Shown here: positions 24,090 to 34,495 of the stretch, in pieces
Layout of the letters: each line of letters opens with the position of its first letter
Numbering within the stretch: position 1 is the first letter of the stretch
Assembly (NCBI RefSeq): GCF_001436505.1
Contig: NZ_AYYI01000021.1
Coordinates: 21,527-85,526, forward strand
Reading direction: 5' to 3'
Origin: Loigolactobacillus rennini DSM 20253
GTDB taxonomy: Bacteria; Bacillota; Bacilli; Lactobacillales; Lactobacillaceae
Length of the DNA: 64,000 nucleotides
Notes under the pieces: generated by a model
The model's database searches: none
What the model was told of the DNA's origin: nothing
The model's input: the letters and a program-made list of their open reading frames with translations, nothing else
Translations under genes and position numbers: made by a program

Positions 24090-24968
24090 GTGAGTATTGA
24101 AAAATCCTTAGATTATCAAAAACGGTTCTTTACCAATTTTGCAGCAGCGTGGCGTGATCATTCAGACCTTGATCTTTATCGGGGAATTGATGCAACCGCT
24201 GATGCATTACGGCTCGACTTATCTGAAGTTCCAGGCTACATTTTAGCCTATGACAAACAAGCACAAGCTGAGTTACGTGCCTATTTACAAAAGGGGCTCA
24301 TTCAGTGGTTACAAACTTACATTCCATTTTTCGAAATTAGTTCTGATGGCGTCGTGATGTTTGGTGATTGGTACCACCGGCGGCAATTCGGGGTACTTGA
24401 CGTTTGGACGCGGCAAATCATGCAGTACGCTGATGAAGAACGGCAAATTTTACCTGATTTAGAAAATTACGCGGCCGATCCCGAAAATTATTTAAAGAAA
24501 CGGCTAGCCAGTTTGCACGATGATATTTTTGCTGATGCAGACCACCTGCAAAGCCAGTTGGAAAAAGCACAGCACCAAGAAGCAGAACAACCAGAGGCCC
24601 CGACGCGTAGCAGTCGTGACCGGAATAGCAGTGGTGGTTTTAAAGGTTTGATGAAAAATTTAATCGACCAACCAGATAGCCAGACAGCGGAAAAACCGCA
24701 AACACCAGAAAATGGTACCATCGCTAACTTACAAGCACAATTAAAAACTGAACGTGCCGCGGCTCAAGCACGTTACGATGAAGAAAAACGGCAATTACAG
24801 GTTAAAGCTGCTGTGACAAACTATGAATACCAAGCCATCATGAGCCAATACAGCTCAGTAACACAATTTGAAAATTCATTGCAACACATTGCAGATAGCT
24901 ACATGGCAAGCCTTGAAGCGGGCCCACAATTAGCAGCACAAAAAGGGAGTGATGATGATAATGCTTAA
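24090..24968 (+). CDS. conserved-looking protein of unknown function, first of an overlapping pair
   Basis: 292 aa, GTG start behind GGGGGG. I do not recognise it. Residues about 1-150 look like a compact alpha-helical domain with many aromatics (RFFTNFAAAWRDHSDLDLYRG, GDWYHRRQFGVLDVWTRQIM). Then comes a polar, Gln/Glu/Ser-rich linker (about 160-215) containing the basic patch SRDRNSSGGFKGLMKNL, then a predicted coiled coil (about 210-245, NLQAQLKTERAAAQARYDEEKRQL) and a helical end. No signal peptide and no membrane segment, so it is cytoplasmic. The 3' end overlaps the next gene, so the two products are probably made together. Confidence 0.75.
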   Translation: MSIEKSLDYQKRFFTNFAAAWRDHSDLDLYRGIDATADALRLDLSEVPGYILAYDKQAQAELRAYLQKGLIQWLQTYIPFFEISSDGVVMFGDWYHRRQFGVLDVWTRQIMQYADEERQILPDLENYAADPENYLKKRLASLHDDIFADADHLQSQLEKAQHQEAEQPEAPTRSSRDRNSSGGFKGLMKNLIDQPDSQTAEKPQTPENGTIANLQAQLKTERAAAQARYDEEKRQLQVKAAVTNYEYQAIMSQYSSVTQFENSLQHIADSYMASLEAGPQLAAQKGSDDDNA

Positions 24969-26022
24969 TTTTAAACAGCCAAAATTGCGTGACATCATCA
25001 AAGCACCAGCCGCAATTGCTAAAACAAGGAAAGCATTAATTCAACTGTACCGTCAAAAGCGGCAATTACTGACCGATGATCCCCACTGGGCGCATAATGA
25101 CGCCGCATTAGCTGAATTTGGTGCAAGCTACACACGCCTATTCATGGACAAATTGTGGGAAAGTTTCAATGAAGCTGAGACCATTGGCGATTCTGAATTA
25201 TTAGCGCATTTATGGCTACAAGTGACGCAACAAGAACATGGCACAGCAATTCACGTTAACTACGCGGACGATCAAGGGGCTAATCACCTATTATTTACCA
25301 TTGACCAAGCTATGCAGACAAACGCCCACCTGACGGCCCATCATTTACCGCAATTAGCAGATCTTAACGCTGAAAAGCCACATTACTTATTAACCGATCA
25401 GATGTTTCCTGCTTTGCTGAAAATGATTAATTTGCTTTATGAAGCTGATCTACGATTTTTATCACCACAAGAAACGATCTTGCAACCAGTTAATGGTTTG
25501 CATTTCAACATTCAATTTCCTGAAACCAAAACCATGACTTCCACGTTAAAGGTCAGCAATAATGTGGCTACCCCGGTAAAAATTAACTTGGAAATCAACC
25601 ACTATGCCGTACGCCACTATCAAGTTACCGATGAATCCGATAACGACGTGACAGATCTGGGTAAAACCAATTTATCTAGCCAAGGCACATTTAGCTGGCA
25701 AGCCAAACACTTACCAGAGTTAACCAACCAGACGTTAACGTTAACGGTTGAAGCTGTCGCCATCGATGCCCTGCCTTGTCTCGATGATTTATTTGTTCTG
25801 GCTTCTAGCCACAATATTTTAATGCGAGCAGGCAAGGATAGCGGACATTATCAATTAGAATTACCGAACAAACAAGCCTTGGGGCTCGATGTTGATTCTG
25901 TTGCCGAAACGCTGACACTGCAGTATCCAGACGAAAACACACAAATTTATGAACTTTGTAAAACTTATCCATTTTTGGGTCAGTGGCTTGAAAAAACCTT
26001 GGCAACAGCAAGTAAAAAGTAA
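24955..26022 (+). CDS. protein of unknown function, second of an overlapping pair
   Basis: About 356 aa. Several in-frame ATG/GTG codons follow AAAGGGAG; the ATG at 24955 or 24961 is best spaced. The start overlaps the end of the previous gene. Helical N-terminal part (about 1-190, IKAPAAIAKTRKALIQLYRQKRQLL, ASYTRLFMDKLWESFNEAETIGD). The middle is beta-rich and resembles an immunoglobulin-like fold (about 195-275, STLKVSNNVATPVKINLEINHYAVRHYQVTDE...TLTLTVEAVAID). A C-terminal part follows. No membrane segment. I cannot name a family; the beta domain might bind a partner or polymer. Confidence 0.72.
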   Translation: MIMLNFKQPKLRDIIKAPAAIAKTRKALIQLYRQKRQLLTDDPHWAHNDAALAEFGASYTRLFMDKLWESFNEAETIGDSELLAHLWLQVTQQEHGTAIHVNYADDQGANHLLFTIDQAMQTNAHLTAHHLPQLADLNAEKPHYLLTDQMFPALLKMINLLYEADLRFLSPQETILQPVNGLHFNIQFPETKTMTSTLKVSNNVATPVKINLEINHYAVRHYQVTDESDNDVTDLGKTNLSSQGTFSWQAKHLPELTNQTLTLTVEAVAIDALPCLDDLFVLASSHNILMRAGKDSGHYQLELPNKQALGLDVDSVAETLTLQYPDENTQIYELCKTYPFLGQWLEKTLATASKK

Positions 26023-26035
26023 CTCAATTTAAACT

Positions 26036-26083
26036 AAAAAGGCGCAGCGGACTATATTGCATGGTTCGCTGCGCCTTTTTTTA
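26036..26083 (+). terminator. terminator of the unknown gene pair
   Basis: AAAAAGGCGCAGCG pairs with CGCTGCGCCTTTTT across a roughly 20-base loop, followed by more Ts. Confidence 0.85.
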
Positions 26084-26156
26084 TAATAAAGCATTCTGTT
26101 GCAGGTAGCTATTGTCGCCCAGCCCCTACCTTTTAATGCTGAACGTTACCATTAAA

Positions 26157-26194
26157 CGTGACTGAGAAGACAGCTTCTTCCGTCACTCTTTTTT
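26157..26194 (+). terminator. weak plus-strand terminator at the galE 3' end
   Basis: GTGAC-TG-AGAAG-ACAG-CTTCT-TCC-GTCAC followed by TCTTTTTT. Points towards galE from the upstream plus-strand unit, so perhaps a backup terminator. Confidence 0.5.
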
Positions 26195-27182
26195 AATCGT
26201 TATAGCCTTGTGGGTGCTTTTGTTTCCACGCCCAGGCAGTTTTAATAATGTCTTCTACGTTATCATATTGGGGTTGCCAACCTAATTTTTCTCTGGCTTG
26301 GTGGCTATCTGCGACTAATGAATCGGGATCTCCGCCACGCCGCGGAGCAATTTTAGCCGGAATTGGTTTGCCTGTAACTTTGCGTGCTGCTTCCAACATT
26401 TGTTTATTGGAAAAGCCGGTAGATGAGCCTAAGTTAAAGGCCCGGCTAGGATGACCAGCTTTTAAGTATTTCAGCGCTAAAATGTGGGCATCCGCTAAAT
26501 CTAGTACGTGGACATAATCACGAACATTGGTGCCGTCAGGGGTGTTATAATCATCGCCAAAAATCTGCAACTGTGCCCGTTGCCCGGCAGCAACTTGTAA
26601 AATAATCGGAATTAAATGTGTTTCTGGCCGGTGATCTTCACCAATACTGCCATCAGCTTTTGCCCCTGCAGCGTTGAAGTACCGCAGTGCAACAAACTTA
26701 ATGCCATAAGCTTTATCAGCCCAGTGAATCATTTTCTCCATACTGAGCTTACTTTCACCATATGGGTTAATCGGTACTTGCGGATCATTTTCCGTAATCA
26801 ACTCACTTTGCGGCTGACCATAAGTTGCAGCGGTAGATGAAAAGACCATGTACTTAACGCCTTGTTCTTTCATAACTTCTAACAAGACAATCATGCCATA
26901 AATATTGTTGTCAAAATACTTCAGCGGGTCCGTCATTGACTCTCCTACCAAGGAAAACGCATCTAAATGAATCACACCCGTAATTTTTTCTTGTTCAAAC
27001 ACATTGGTCAAAAATGCTTTGTCCCGCGTATCACCTTGATAAAAACGGGCTTTTTTGTTAATGGCAGCTAAATGTCCTGTCGATAAATTATCTACCACCA
27101 CAACGTCTTGCCCTTTTTCAATTAAACGATCAACCATGTGGGAACCGATGTAGCCAGCACCACCTGCGACTAAAATTGCCAT
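26193..27182 (-). CDS. galE: UDP-glucose 4-epimerase
   Basis: 329 aa, full length. NAD-binding [14 protein letters not shown] at the N terminus, catalytic Thr region [10 protein letters not shown] and Tyr-x3-Lys in [13 protein letters not shown], then [19 protein letters not shown] and [16 protein letters not shown]. Interconverts UDP-glucose and UDP-galactose for the Leloir pathway and for cell-wall or exopolysaccharide precursors. RBS AGGAGGG. It stands alone here, without galK/T/M, which favours a precursor-supply role (inference). Confidence 0.97.
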   Translation of the reverse strand: MAILVAGGAGYIGSHMVDRLIEKGQDVVVVDNLSTGHLAAINKKARFYQGDTRDKAFLTNVFEQEKITGVIHLDAFSLVGESMTDPLKYFDNNIYGMIVLLEVMKEQGVKYMVFSSTAATYGQPQSELITENDPQVPINPYGESKLSMEKMIHWADKAYGIKFVALRYFNAAGAKADGSIGEDHRPETHLIPIILQVAAGQRAQLQIFGDDYNTPDGTNVRDYVHVLDLADAHILALKYLKAGHPSRAFNLGSSTGFSNKQMLEAARKVTGKPIPAKIAPRRGGDPDSLVADSHQAREKLGWQPQYDNVEDIIKTAWAWKQKHPQGYND

Positions 27183-27397
27183 AATTACCCTCCTGCTTCT
27201 TAAGACTTATCAAATTAATTGTAGCACATAATGCTTTCCGGTTTTATGGCAACAAAACAGGATCAACGACATTTAATATACAAAATTTATTTTTCACAAA
27301 ACGAAGCTAAAATAACACGTGTCATTGTGGTAAGCTAGTTTCAAATCGTGTAACAGCACACATTCTTTTCAGGACAAAATTTTTATCAAAAAATCAG

Positions 27398-27426
27398 TTC
27401 ACAATCACCCTAAAATCGGTTATCCT
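27398..27426 (+). promoter_or_regulatory. glpK operon promoter
   Basis: TTCACA (27398-27403) and TATCCT (27421-27426) with exactly 17 bases between them, about 50 bases upstream of the glpK start. Confidence 0.65.
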
Positions 27427-27440
27427 ATGCATAGCTGTTA

Positions 27441-27454
27441 TGTAAGCGATTTCT
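27441..27454 (+). promoter_or_regulatory. cre site overlapping the glpK transcript start
   Basis: TGTAAGCGATTTCT matches TGWAANCGNTNWCA at all but the last base. It lies about 15 bases after the -10, so CcpA binding would block the glp operon when better sugars are present. Confidence 0.7.
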
Positions 27455-27469
27455 ATTTAAGGAGGATGA

Positions 27470-28987
<1,518 letters not shown>

Positions 28988-29023
28988 CGTCGCTGCGCTC
29001 ACAGCGCATGAGGAGGAATGACC

Positions 29024-30847
29024 ATGACCTTTTCAGCAACAACCCGCGCGCAAAACATCGCACGCTTAAAGACAGAACCATTAGACCTTTTAATTATTGG
29101 CGGCGGCATTACCGGTGCCGGTGTTGCCATTCAAACTAGTAAAATGGGGATTAAAACCGGCTTAATTGAGATGCAAGACTTTGCTGGCGGTACTTCTTCG
29201 CGTTCTACTAAATTAGTTCACGGTGGCATTCGTTATTTAAAAACATTTGATGTTGAAGTGGTGTCCGATACGGTTAAAGAGCGTGCAGTAGTCCAACAAA
29301 TTGCACCACACATTCCCCGGCCAGCACCCATGTTATTGCCAATTTACGATGAACCAGGTGCTACTTTTACCCGCTTTTCTGTTAAAGTTGCCATGGATTT
29401 ATATGACAAACTAGCAAATGTCACAGATCCGCGCTACGTTAATTATCTGTTATCTAAAGAGGAAGTGCGCAAACGCGAGCCACTTTTAAATCCAGAAAAT
29501 TTAGTCGGCGGTGGCGTCTACCTAGATTTTGTCAACAATGATGCCCGGTTGGTCATCGAAAACATCAAACGCGCACACGAAAACGGTGGTATTATGGCAA
29601 GCCGGATTCAAGCGTTACAACTGCTGCACGGTGAAAATGGCCGGTTAAATGGCGTTCATGTTAAAGATAGATTAAGCAGCGCAGAGTTCGACATTCACGC
29701 TAAACTAATTTTGAATACCAGTGGCCCTTGGTCAGATCTTGTTCGGCAACTGGATCCAAAAAATACGGCCAAACCACAGATGCGGCCAACTAAAGGTGTT
29801 CATTTGGTGGTGCCATCAGACCGACTGCCAGTACCACAACCGACTTATTTTGATACAGGTATGCACGACGGTCGGATGACTTTCGTGGTTCCTCGGGGTG
29901 ATAAAACTTACTTTGGTACCACGGACACTGACTACCAAGGTGACTTCAGCCATCCAACTGTCGAACAGGCGGACGTGGATTACCTATTAAAAATTATTAA
30001 CCACCATTACCCACAAGCACAGCTCACCCTAAATGATATTGAAGCAAGTTGGGCTAGTTTGCGGCCGCTAATCGCTGCAAATGGTAGTTCAGACTATAAT
30101 GGTGGCCAACCTAGCAAACTATCTGACCAGAGTTTCAAGTCACTAATTGATGTGGTTCAACGCTATGAAAATCAGCAGGCTAGCCGCAATGATGTTGAGC
30201 AAGTGGTTAACCATTTAGAAAAAGCACTAAACGAAACTAGTACCAACCCATCATCTGTTTCTCGTGGCAGTGATTTATCCGTCACATCTGATGGTTTGCT
30301 CACCTTAGCTGGTGGTAAAATTACCGATTATCGTAAAATGGCTGCCGGTGCTGTCGCATTAATTCGTGATTTACTGGCAAAACAATTTAATTTGCAATTT
30401 GCACCCATCAATTCTAAACAATTAACAGTATCCGGTGGTGATTTAGACCCTGCACAAGTACCAGAAGAAATCGCGGCGCTAGCACAAATTGGTGTTGCCA
30501 AAGGCTTACCCCAAAAAGAAGCCGAAAAACTAGCTAATTTATACGGGACAAATGCCAAAATCATCTTCAATCAAAACTTAGTGCCATTGCCGGGATTAAG
30601 TTTGGCCGAAACATTGAGCTTGCATTATGCCTTAACAGAAGAAATGGTGTTGTCCCCGGTAGACTACTTTTTACGTCGAACCAATCATTTATTATTCCAG
30701 CGTGAAAGCTTAGACGCCCTTAAAGCCCCTGTTTTAACCGCCATGGCAGCGGCATTAAATTGGGATGAAACTGAAAAACAACGGCAAGCACAACAATTAG
30801 ATCAAGTGATTGCTGAATCTGATTTAACCGCATTAAAGCATAACTAA
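29024..30847 (+). CDS. glpO: alpha-glycerophosphate oxidase
   Basis: About 607 aa. The ATG at 29024 is preferred over 29018 because GAGGAGG is correctly spaced for it. FAD-binding LLIIGGGITGAGVAIQTSKMGIKTGLIEMQDFAGGTSSRSTKLVHGGIRYL at the N terminus; later PRGDKTYFGTTDTDYQGDF and LTLAGGKITDYRKMA. The length and the insert of about 50 residues near position 370-420 are typical of the GlpO oxidases of lactic acid bacteria, compared with about 560 residues in GlpD dehydrogenases. Converts glycerol 3-phosphate and O2 to dihydroxyacetone phosphate and H2O2. Confidence 0.92.
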   Translation: MTFSATTRAQNIARLKTEPLDLLIIGGGITGAGVAIQTSKMGIKTGLIEMQDFAGGTSSRSTKLVHGGIRYLKTFDVEVVSDTVKERAVVQQIAPHIPRPAPMLLPIYDEPGATFTRFSVKVAMDLYDKLANVTDPRYVNYLLSKEEVRKREPLLNPENLVGGGVYLDFVNNDARLVIENIKRAHENGGIMASRIQALQLLHGENGRLNGVHVKDRLSSAEFDIHAKLILNTSGPWSDLVRQLDPKNTAKPQMRPTKGVHLVVPSDRLPVPQPTYFDTGMHDGRMTFVVPRGDKTYFGTTDTDYQGDFSHPTVEQADVDYLLKIINHHYPQAQLTLNDIEASWASLRPLIAANGSSDYNGGQPSKLSDQSFKSLIDVVQRYENQQASRNDVEQVVNHLEKALNETSTNPSSVSRGSDLSVTSDGLLTLAGGKITDYRKMAAGAVALIRDLLAKQFNLQFAPINSKQLTVSGGDLDPAQVPEEIAALAQIGVAKGLPQKEAEKLANLYGTNAKIIFNQNLVPLPGLSLAETLSLHYALTEEMVLSPVDYFLRRTNHLLFQRESLDALKAPVLTAMAAALNWDETEKQRQAQQLDQVIAESDLTALKHN

Positions 30848-30862
30848 AACGAGGTGACCAGA

Positions 30863-31582
30863 ATGAAAGATCCGCTATCATTACAATTATTAGGCGAATT
30901 TGTCGGCACAGCACTTCTTGTTCTACTTGGTGACGGTGTCGTCGCTGGTGTTAATTTAAACAAATCTAAAGCCCAAGGTGCTGGCTGGGTAGCCATCACC
31001 ATTGGTTGGGGAATTGCCGTTACTTTAGGCGTTTATGCCTCTGCTTTCCTTAGTCCAGGACATTTAAATCCAGCAGTTTCATTAGGCATGGCAGTCGCCG
31101 GTAAATTTCCTTGGGCATACGTTCTGCCATATTCCATTGTTCAAATCGCCGGTGGTTTTGTTGGTGCGGCGTTAGTTTGGTTACATTATGGCCCACACTG
31201 GCGGGTAACTGACGATCAAGAGGCCATCTTGAGTACTTTTGCCACAGTTCCGGCAATCCGTAGTTACGCCGCAAACTTTATTAGTGAATTAATCGGTACG
31301 ATGGTGCTGCTTTTCAGTCTGCTCACCTTTACTCGGGGAGATTTCACCGCTGGCTTAAACCCATTAGTCGTCGGTGTCTTGATTCTTGCGATTGGGTTAT
31401 CTTTAGGTGGCCCCACCGGATATGCGATTAACCCTGCCCGGGATCTTGGTCCGCGAATGACCCACGCAATTTTCCCAATTGCTAATAAAGGCAGTTCAGA
31501 TTGGGCTTACAGCTGGGTACCCGTTGTCGCTCCAATGGTCGGCGGTGGCTTAGGCGCTTGGTTATTCACGTTGATTCCTTAA
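30863..31582 (+). CDS. glpF: glycerol uptake facilitator (aquaglyceroporin)
   Basis: 239 aa from the ATG at 30863, behind GAGGTGA. Six hydrophobic helices and both selectivity motifs: NPA in GHLNPAVSLGMA and NPA followed by R-D in YAINPARDLGPRM, the aspartate being the hallmark of glycerol-conducting channels rather than water channels. Lets glycerol diffuse in, trapped by GlpK. Last gene of the operon, followed by a strong terminator. Confidence 0.96.
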   Translation: MKDPLSLQLLGEFVGTALLVLLGDGVVAGVNLNKSKAQGAGWVAITIGWGIAVTLGVYASAFLSPGHLNPAVSLGMAVAGKFPWAYVLPYSIVQIAGGFVGAALVWLHYGPHWRVTDDQEAILSTFATVPAIRSYAANFISELIGTMVLLFSLLTFTRGDFTAGLNPLVVGVLILAIGLSLGGPTGYAINPARDLGPRMTHAIFPIANKGSSDWAYSWVPVVAPMVGGGLGAWLFTLIP

Positions 31583-31593
31583 ATTTTAACCGC

Positions 31594-31634
31594 AAAAACA
31601 CTAAGTGGTACTAGTTATCACTTAGTGTTTTTTT
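31594..31634 (+). terminator. glpKOF terminator
   Basis: AAAAACACTAAGTG pairs with CACTTAGTGTTTTT, followed by Ts. Confidence 0.9.
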
Positions 31635-31746
31635 ATGAAAAATTAATTTATGCAGACACACTTACGCGCACAACGGCTTTGGCGATCAAGGCTAAAAATG
31701 CCTTTTTAATCACTTGGCAAGCGCTTTATTTTCTGTTATATTAAAC

Positions 31747-31766
31747 ATATGAGCAATCATTCATAT
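31747..31766. promoter_or_regulatory. ArsR/CzrA-type operator candidate of the CDF exporter
   Basis: ATATGA-N8-TCATAT, an inverted repeat of the kind used by zinc/cobalt-sensing ArsR-family repressors. It sits just after a good promoter (TTGGCA, 17 bases, TATATT), over the expected transcription start. Confidence 0.55.
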
Positions 31767-31793
31767 AATCTAAATCAAGAGAGGGGTGAGCGT

Positions 31794-32672
31794 TTGACAA
31801 ATAAAGAAAAACAAGCGCCATTTATTATTGGGATCAGCCTGAATATGATTTACATTATCGCAGAATTATCCTTTGGTTTTGCCACTGATTCAATGGCGCT
31901 AATTGCCGACGCCAGCCATAATTTCAGTGATGTTTTAGGACTTGCCGTTGCGTGGTTAGCCGTTTGGCTCAGTCAAAAGGCCCCAACTGCTAAACGCACG
32001 TATGGCTATAAAAGTGCGTCTATTTTAGCTGCTTTATTCAATGCGGTTTTCCTGTTAATCGCCATTGGTGGAATCATCACCGAAGCTGTTCAACGGCTCT
32101 TTCAACCTACGACGCCACACGGCTGGACGGTGATCATCGTTGCAGCTATCGGTGTGGTCATCAACGGTTTTACGACTGTTTTATTTGTTAAAGGCCAAAA
32201 GGATGACCTGAATGTTAAAGGCGCGTTCCTACACATGGCAGCTGATACCGGTGTTTCTATCGGTGTTGTCCTAGCTGGTGTGGTCATGCTCTTTACTAGC
32301 TGGACTTGGTTAGACCCGGTTGTCAGTATTTTAATCGCCATCATTATTTTAATTGGGACTTGGGAATTATTGCGTGATGCGATTAATTTATCCTTAAATG
32401 GGGTCCCAAATGATGTGGACATTGATGGCGTGACGCGTTGCATCACATCCCAACCATCGGTCTCCGAAATTCACGACTTACATGTCTGGGCAATTGGAAC
32501 CACTGATAATGCGCTCAGCGTCCACTTAGTTCGGAATACCGCTAAGGGTAACGATGGCTTTTTAAACAATTTAGACCGGCAGTTACGCACCAACTATAAT
32601 ATCCAACACATCACCATCCAAATTGAATATGGCGACTGTTCGCAGTTTAACCATGTAGAAAACTCGATTTAA
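31794..32672 (+). CDS. czcD: cation diffusion facilitator (Zn2+/Co2+ exporter type)
   Basis: About 292 aa. I choose TTG at 31794 because AGAGGGGTGAG lies just before it; the ATG at 31749 has no ribosome binding site and coincides with the expected transcript start. Six membrane helices with the metal site residues in SMALIADASHNFSDVLGLAVAWLAVW (H-x3-D) and GAFLHMAADTGVSIGVVLAG (H-x3-D). The C-terminal cytoplasmic metal-sensing domain includes HDLHVWAIGTTDNALSVHLV. Exports divalent metals in exchange for protons. Probably metal-induced through the operator upstream. Confidence 0.9.
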   Translation: MTNKEKQAPFIIGISLNMIYIIAELSFGFATDSMALIADASHNFSDVLGLAVAWLAVWLSQKAPTAKRTYGYKSASILAALFNAVFLLIAIGGIITEAVQRLFQPTTPHGWTVIIVAAIGVVINGFTTVLFVKGQKDDLNVKGAFLHMAADTGVSIGVVLAGVVMLFTSWTWLDPVVSILIAIIILIGTWELLRDAINLSLNGVPNDVDIDGVTRCITSQPSVSEIHDLHVWAIGTTDNALSVHLVRNTAKGNDGFLNNLDRQLRTNYNIQHITIQIEYGDCSQFNHVENSI

Positions 32673-32729
32673 ACTTTCCCTTCATGGTAGAATAGCCTTA
32701 CAACTTCTTTCATGGAAAAGGTGATCGCA

Positions 32730-33254
32730 ATGCAAACATTACAACGCTACGCATGGTTACGCGCTTTGATTTATTTAGTGTTCGGAATCAGCATTTTCTT
32801 GTTTCCGCGAGCTATTTTTCAATTTAGTGTTTATTTAATTTCATTTTATTTGTTGATTTCCGGTGGCTTAAACTTAATCACTGCCTTTCGTCTTCGGCGG
32901 CAGAGTCCATTTTATACATCTGATTTAACTAGCGGTTTTTTCAAAATTGTCGCAGCATTATTTGTATTACTTTTTGCTCGGGGCATTGTTAGTATTTTAC
33001 CGCTTTTCTTAGGCATGCTGCTTTTAGTTTATGGCGTCTTCAAATTCATCCAAACCCACAATCACCGTCAATTTGTTAACGTTGTCCCTTGGAGTGGCTT
33101 CATTTACAGCATTTTAATTATCATTGCTGGTCTTTTGTTATTATTTAACCCATTCCGCAGCGTTTTATTAGGTTTTCAAGTCTTCGGTGTCGTTTTAATT
33201 TTAATGAGTATTGGCGAAATCATCGATTGGTGGCAAATTCAGCATAATCGGTAA
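32730..33254 (+). CDS. DUF308 (HdeD-like) membrane protein
   Basis: 174 aa from the ATG at 32730, behind AAAAGGTGA. Six closely packed hydrophobic segments in three pairs, as in HdeD/DUF308 proteins (LRALIYLVFGISIFLFPRAIFQ; FFKIVAALFVLLFARGIVSILPLFLGMLLLVYGVFKFIQ; FIYSILIIIAGLLLLFNPFRSVLLG). HdeD is linked to acid stress in enteric bacteria; the role here is unknown. It follows the CDF gene by 57 bases and may be cotranscribed. Confidence 0.85.
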   Translation: MQTLQRYAWLRALIYLVFGISIFLFPRAIFQFSVYLISFYLLISGGLNLITAFRLRRQSPFYTSDLTSGFFKIVAALFVLLFARGIVSILPLFLGMLLLVYGVFKFIQTHNHRQFVNVVPWSGFIYSILIIIAGLLLLFNPFRSVLLGFQVFGVVLILMSIGEIIDWWQIQHNR

Positions 33255-33270
33255 ATCAACACAAAAGTGA

Positions 33271-33312
33271 GCTTGATCAAACAGGAAACTGTCTGGTCAA
33301 GCGTGTTTTATA
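33271..33312 (+). terminator. terminator after the DUF308 gene
   Basis: GCTTGA-TCA-AACAG-GAAA-CTGTC-TGG-TCAAGC followed by GTGTTTTATATT. Confidence 0.65.
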
Positions 33313-33330
33313 TTATCCAGCTCAATGCAC

Positions 33331-34452
33331 TTATGATTGGCCTAACCGCCAAGCCTGCATGATGTTAATTCCTGCTAAGCGCGCTAAAGTAAATGTTTTT
33401 TCTGTGGCAGCGGCTAAACTTAACGGTTCATTAACTAGTGGTAACACTAAATCAATGTTAGGCGTTGAGGTTAAAGCCAAGCTACGGCTGCCAACTACTG
33501 CAACAACTGCCTTACCAGCCTTTTTTGCTATTTTAGCCACTTCTGCTGGCAGTTTACCGTTTAGTGATTGTTTATCCAGACGACCCTCACCTGTGACAAC
33601 TAAATCAGCAGCTGCAACTTGTTTCGCTAAACCGATTTGTTGCAATATATAAGGTGCGCCGGCAACTAATTTTGCTTTTAACAACGTGACTAGGCCAAAA
33701 CCTAATCCCCCAGCAGCCCCGGTGCCAAGTGAAGAAGCCGCGTTGATGCCGGTACGTACCTGCACTAACTGTGCATAGCGCTGCATGGTGATATCACTAC
33801 TAGGTAATTGCGCTTGGGTTAAGCCCTTTTGCTGTCCGTAAACATAGGTTGCACCTTGTGTACCAGTCAATGGATTTTGTACATCAGTTAATCCAACTAA
33901 TTCCGTTTGGCGTAAACGGGGATCCAATTGCGTTAAGTCTAGTTGCACTACCTGATCTAAACCATTTAATCCTGGTGCGACTTCTTCTTTAGTTTTAGTA
34001 TAAAAATGTGCGCCTAAAGCTTGCGCCATGCCTAAGCCACCATCGTTGGTCGCACTACCGCCTAAACCAATCAAAATACGGTGCGCCCCAGTATCTAAAG
34101 CACAACGAATTAATTCGCCGACACCATAAGAACTGGCCCGCAACGGATCTTCATGACCGTGTACACTGGGTAGCCCTACCGCTGCAGCCACCTCGATCAC
34201 TGCTGTTCGATCATACACACCAAACTTCGCCGTCACTGGTGCCCCTAATGCCCCGGTAACTTGACTGGTTTGATAGTGACCATGATGCGCTGTCACCAAA
34301 CTGGCCAAAGTTCCTTCACCGCCGTCAGCAACTGGCATCACGACGACTTGGGTAGTTGGTGCTACTTGTAAAATGCCCTGTTTAATCGCTGTTCCAATAG
34401 CTTGTGAACTGCCGCTACCTTTAAATGAATCTGTTGCAATCACAATTTTCAT
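33331..34452 (-). CDS. glxK: glycerate kinase
   Basis: 373 aa, full length for the GlxK/GarK family. KIVIATDSFKGSGSSQAIGTAIKQGI at the start, VMPVADGGEGTLASLV, RILIGLGGSATNDGGLGMAQALG, and a late VVTGEGRLDKQSLNGKLPAEVAKIA. Phosphorylates D-glycerate to 2-phosphoglycerate, feeding lower glycolysis. RBS TAGGAG. Minus-strand neighbour of a YitT gene; whether they share a transcript is unclear. Confidence 0.93.
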   Translation of the reverse strand: MKIVIATDSFKGSGSSQAIGTAIKQGILQVAPTTQVVVMPVADGGEGTLASLVTAHHGHYQTSQVTGALGAPVTAKFGVYDRTAVIEVAAAVGLPSVHGHEDPLRASSYGVGELIRCALDTGAHRILIGLGGSATNDGGLGMAQALGAHFYTKTKEEVAPGLNGLDQVVQLDLTQLDPRLRQTELVGLTDVQNPLTGTQGATYVYGQQKGLTQAQLPSSDITMQRYAQLVQVRTGINAASSLGTGAAGGLGFGLVTLLKAKLVAGAPYILQQIGLAKQVAAADLVVTGEGRLDKQSLNGKLPAEVAKIAKKAGKAVVAVVGSRSLALTSTPNIDLVLPLVNEPLSLAAATEKTFTLARLAGINIMQAWRLGQS

Positions 34453-34495
34453 TAAATTACTCCTAACATTGCGTCATGATGCGTGTTACAAATCA

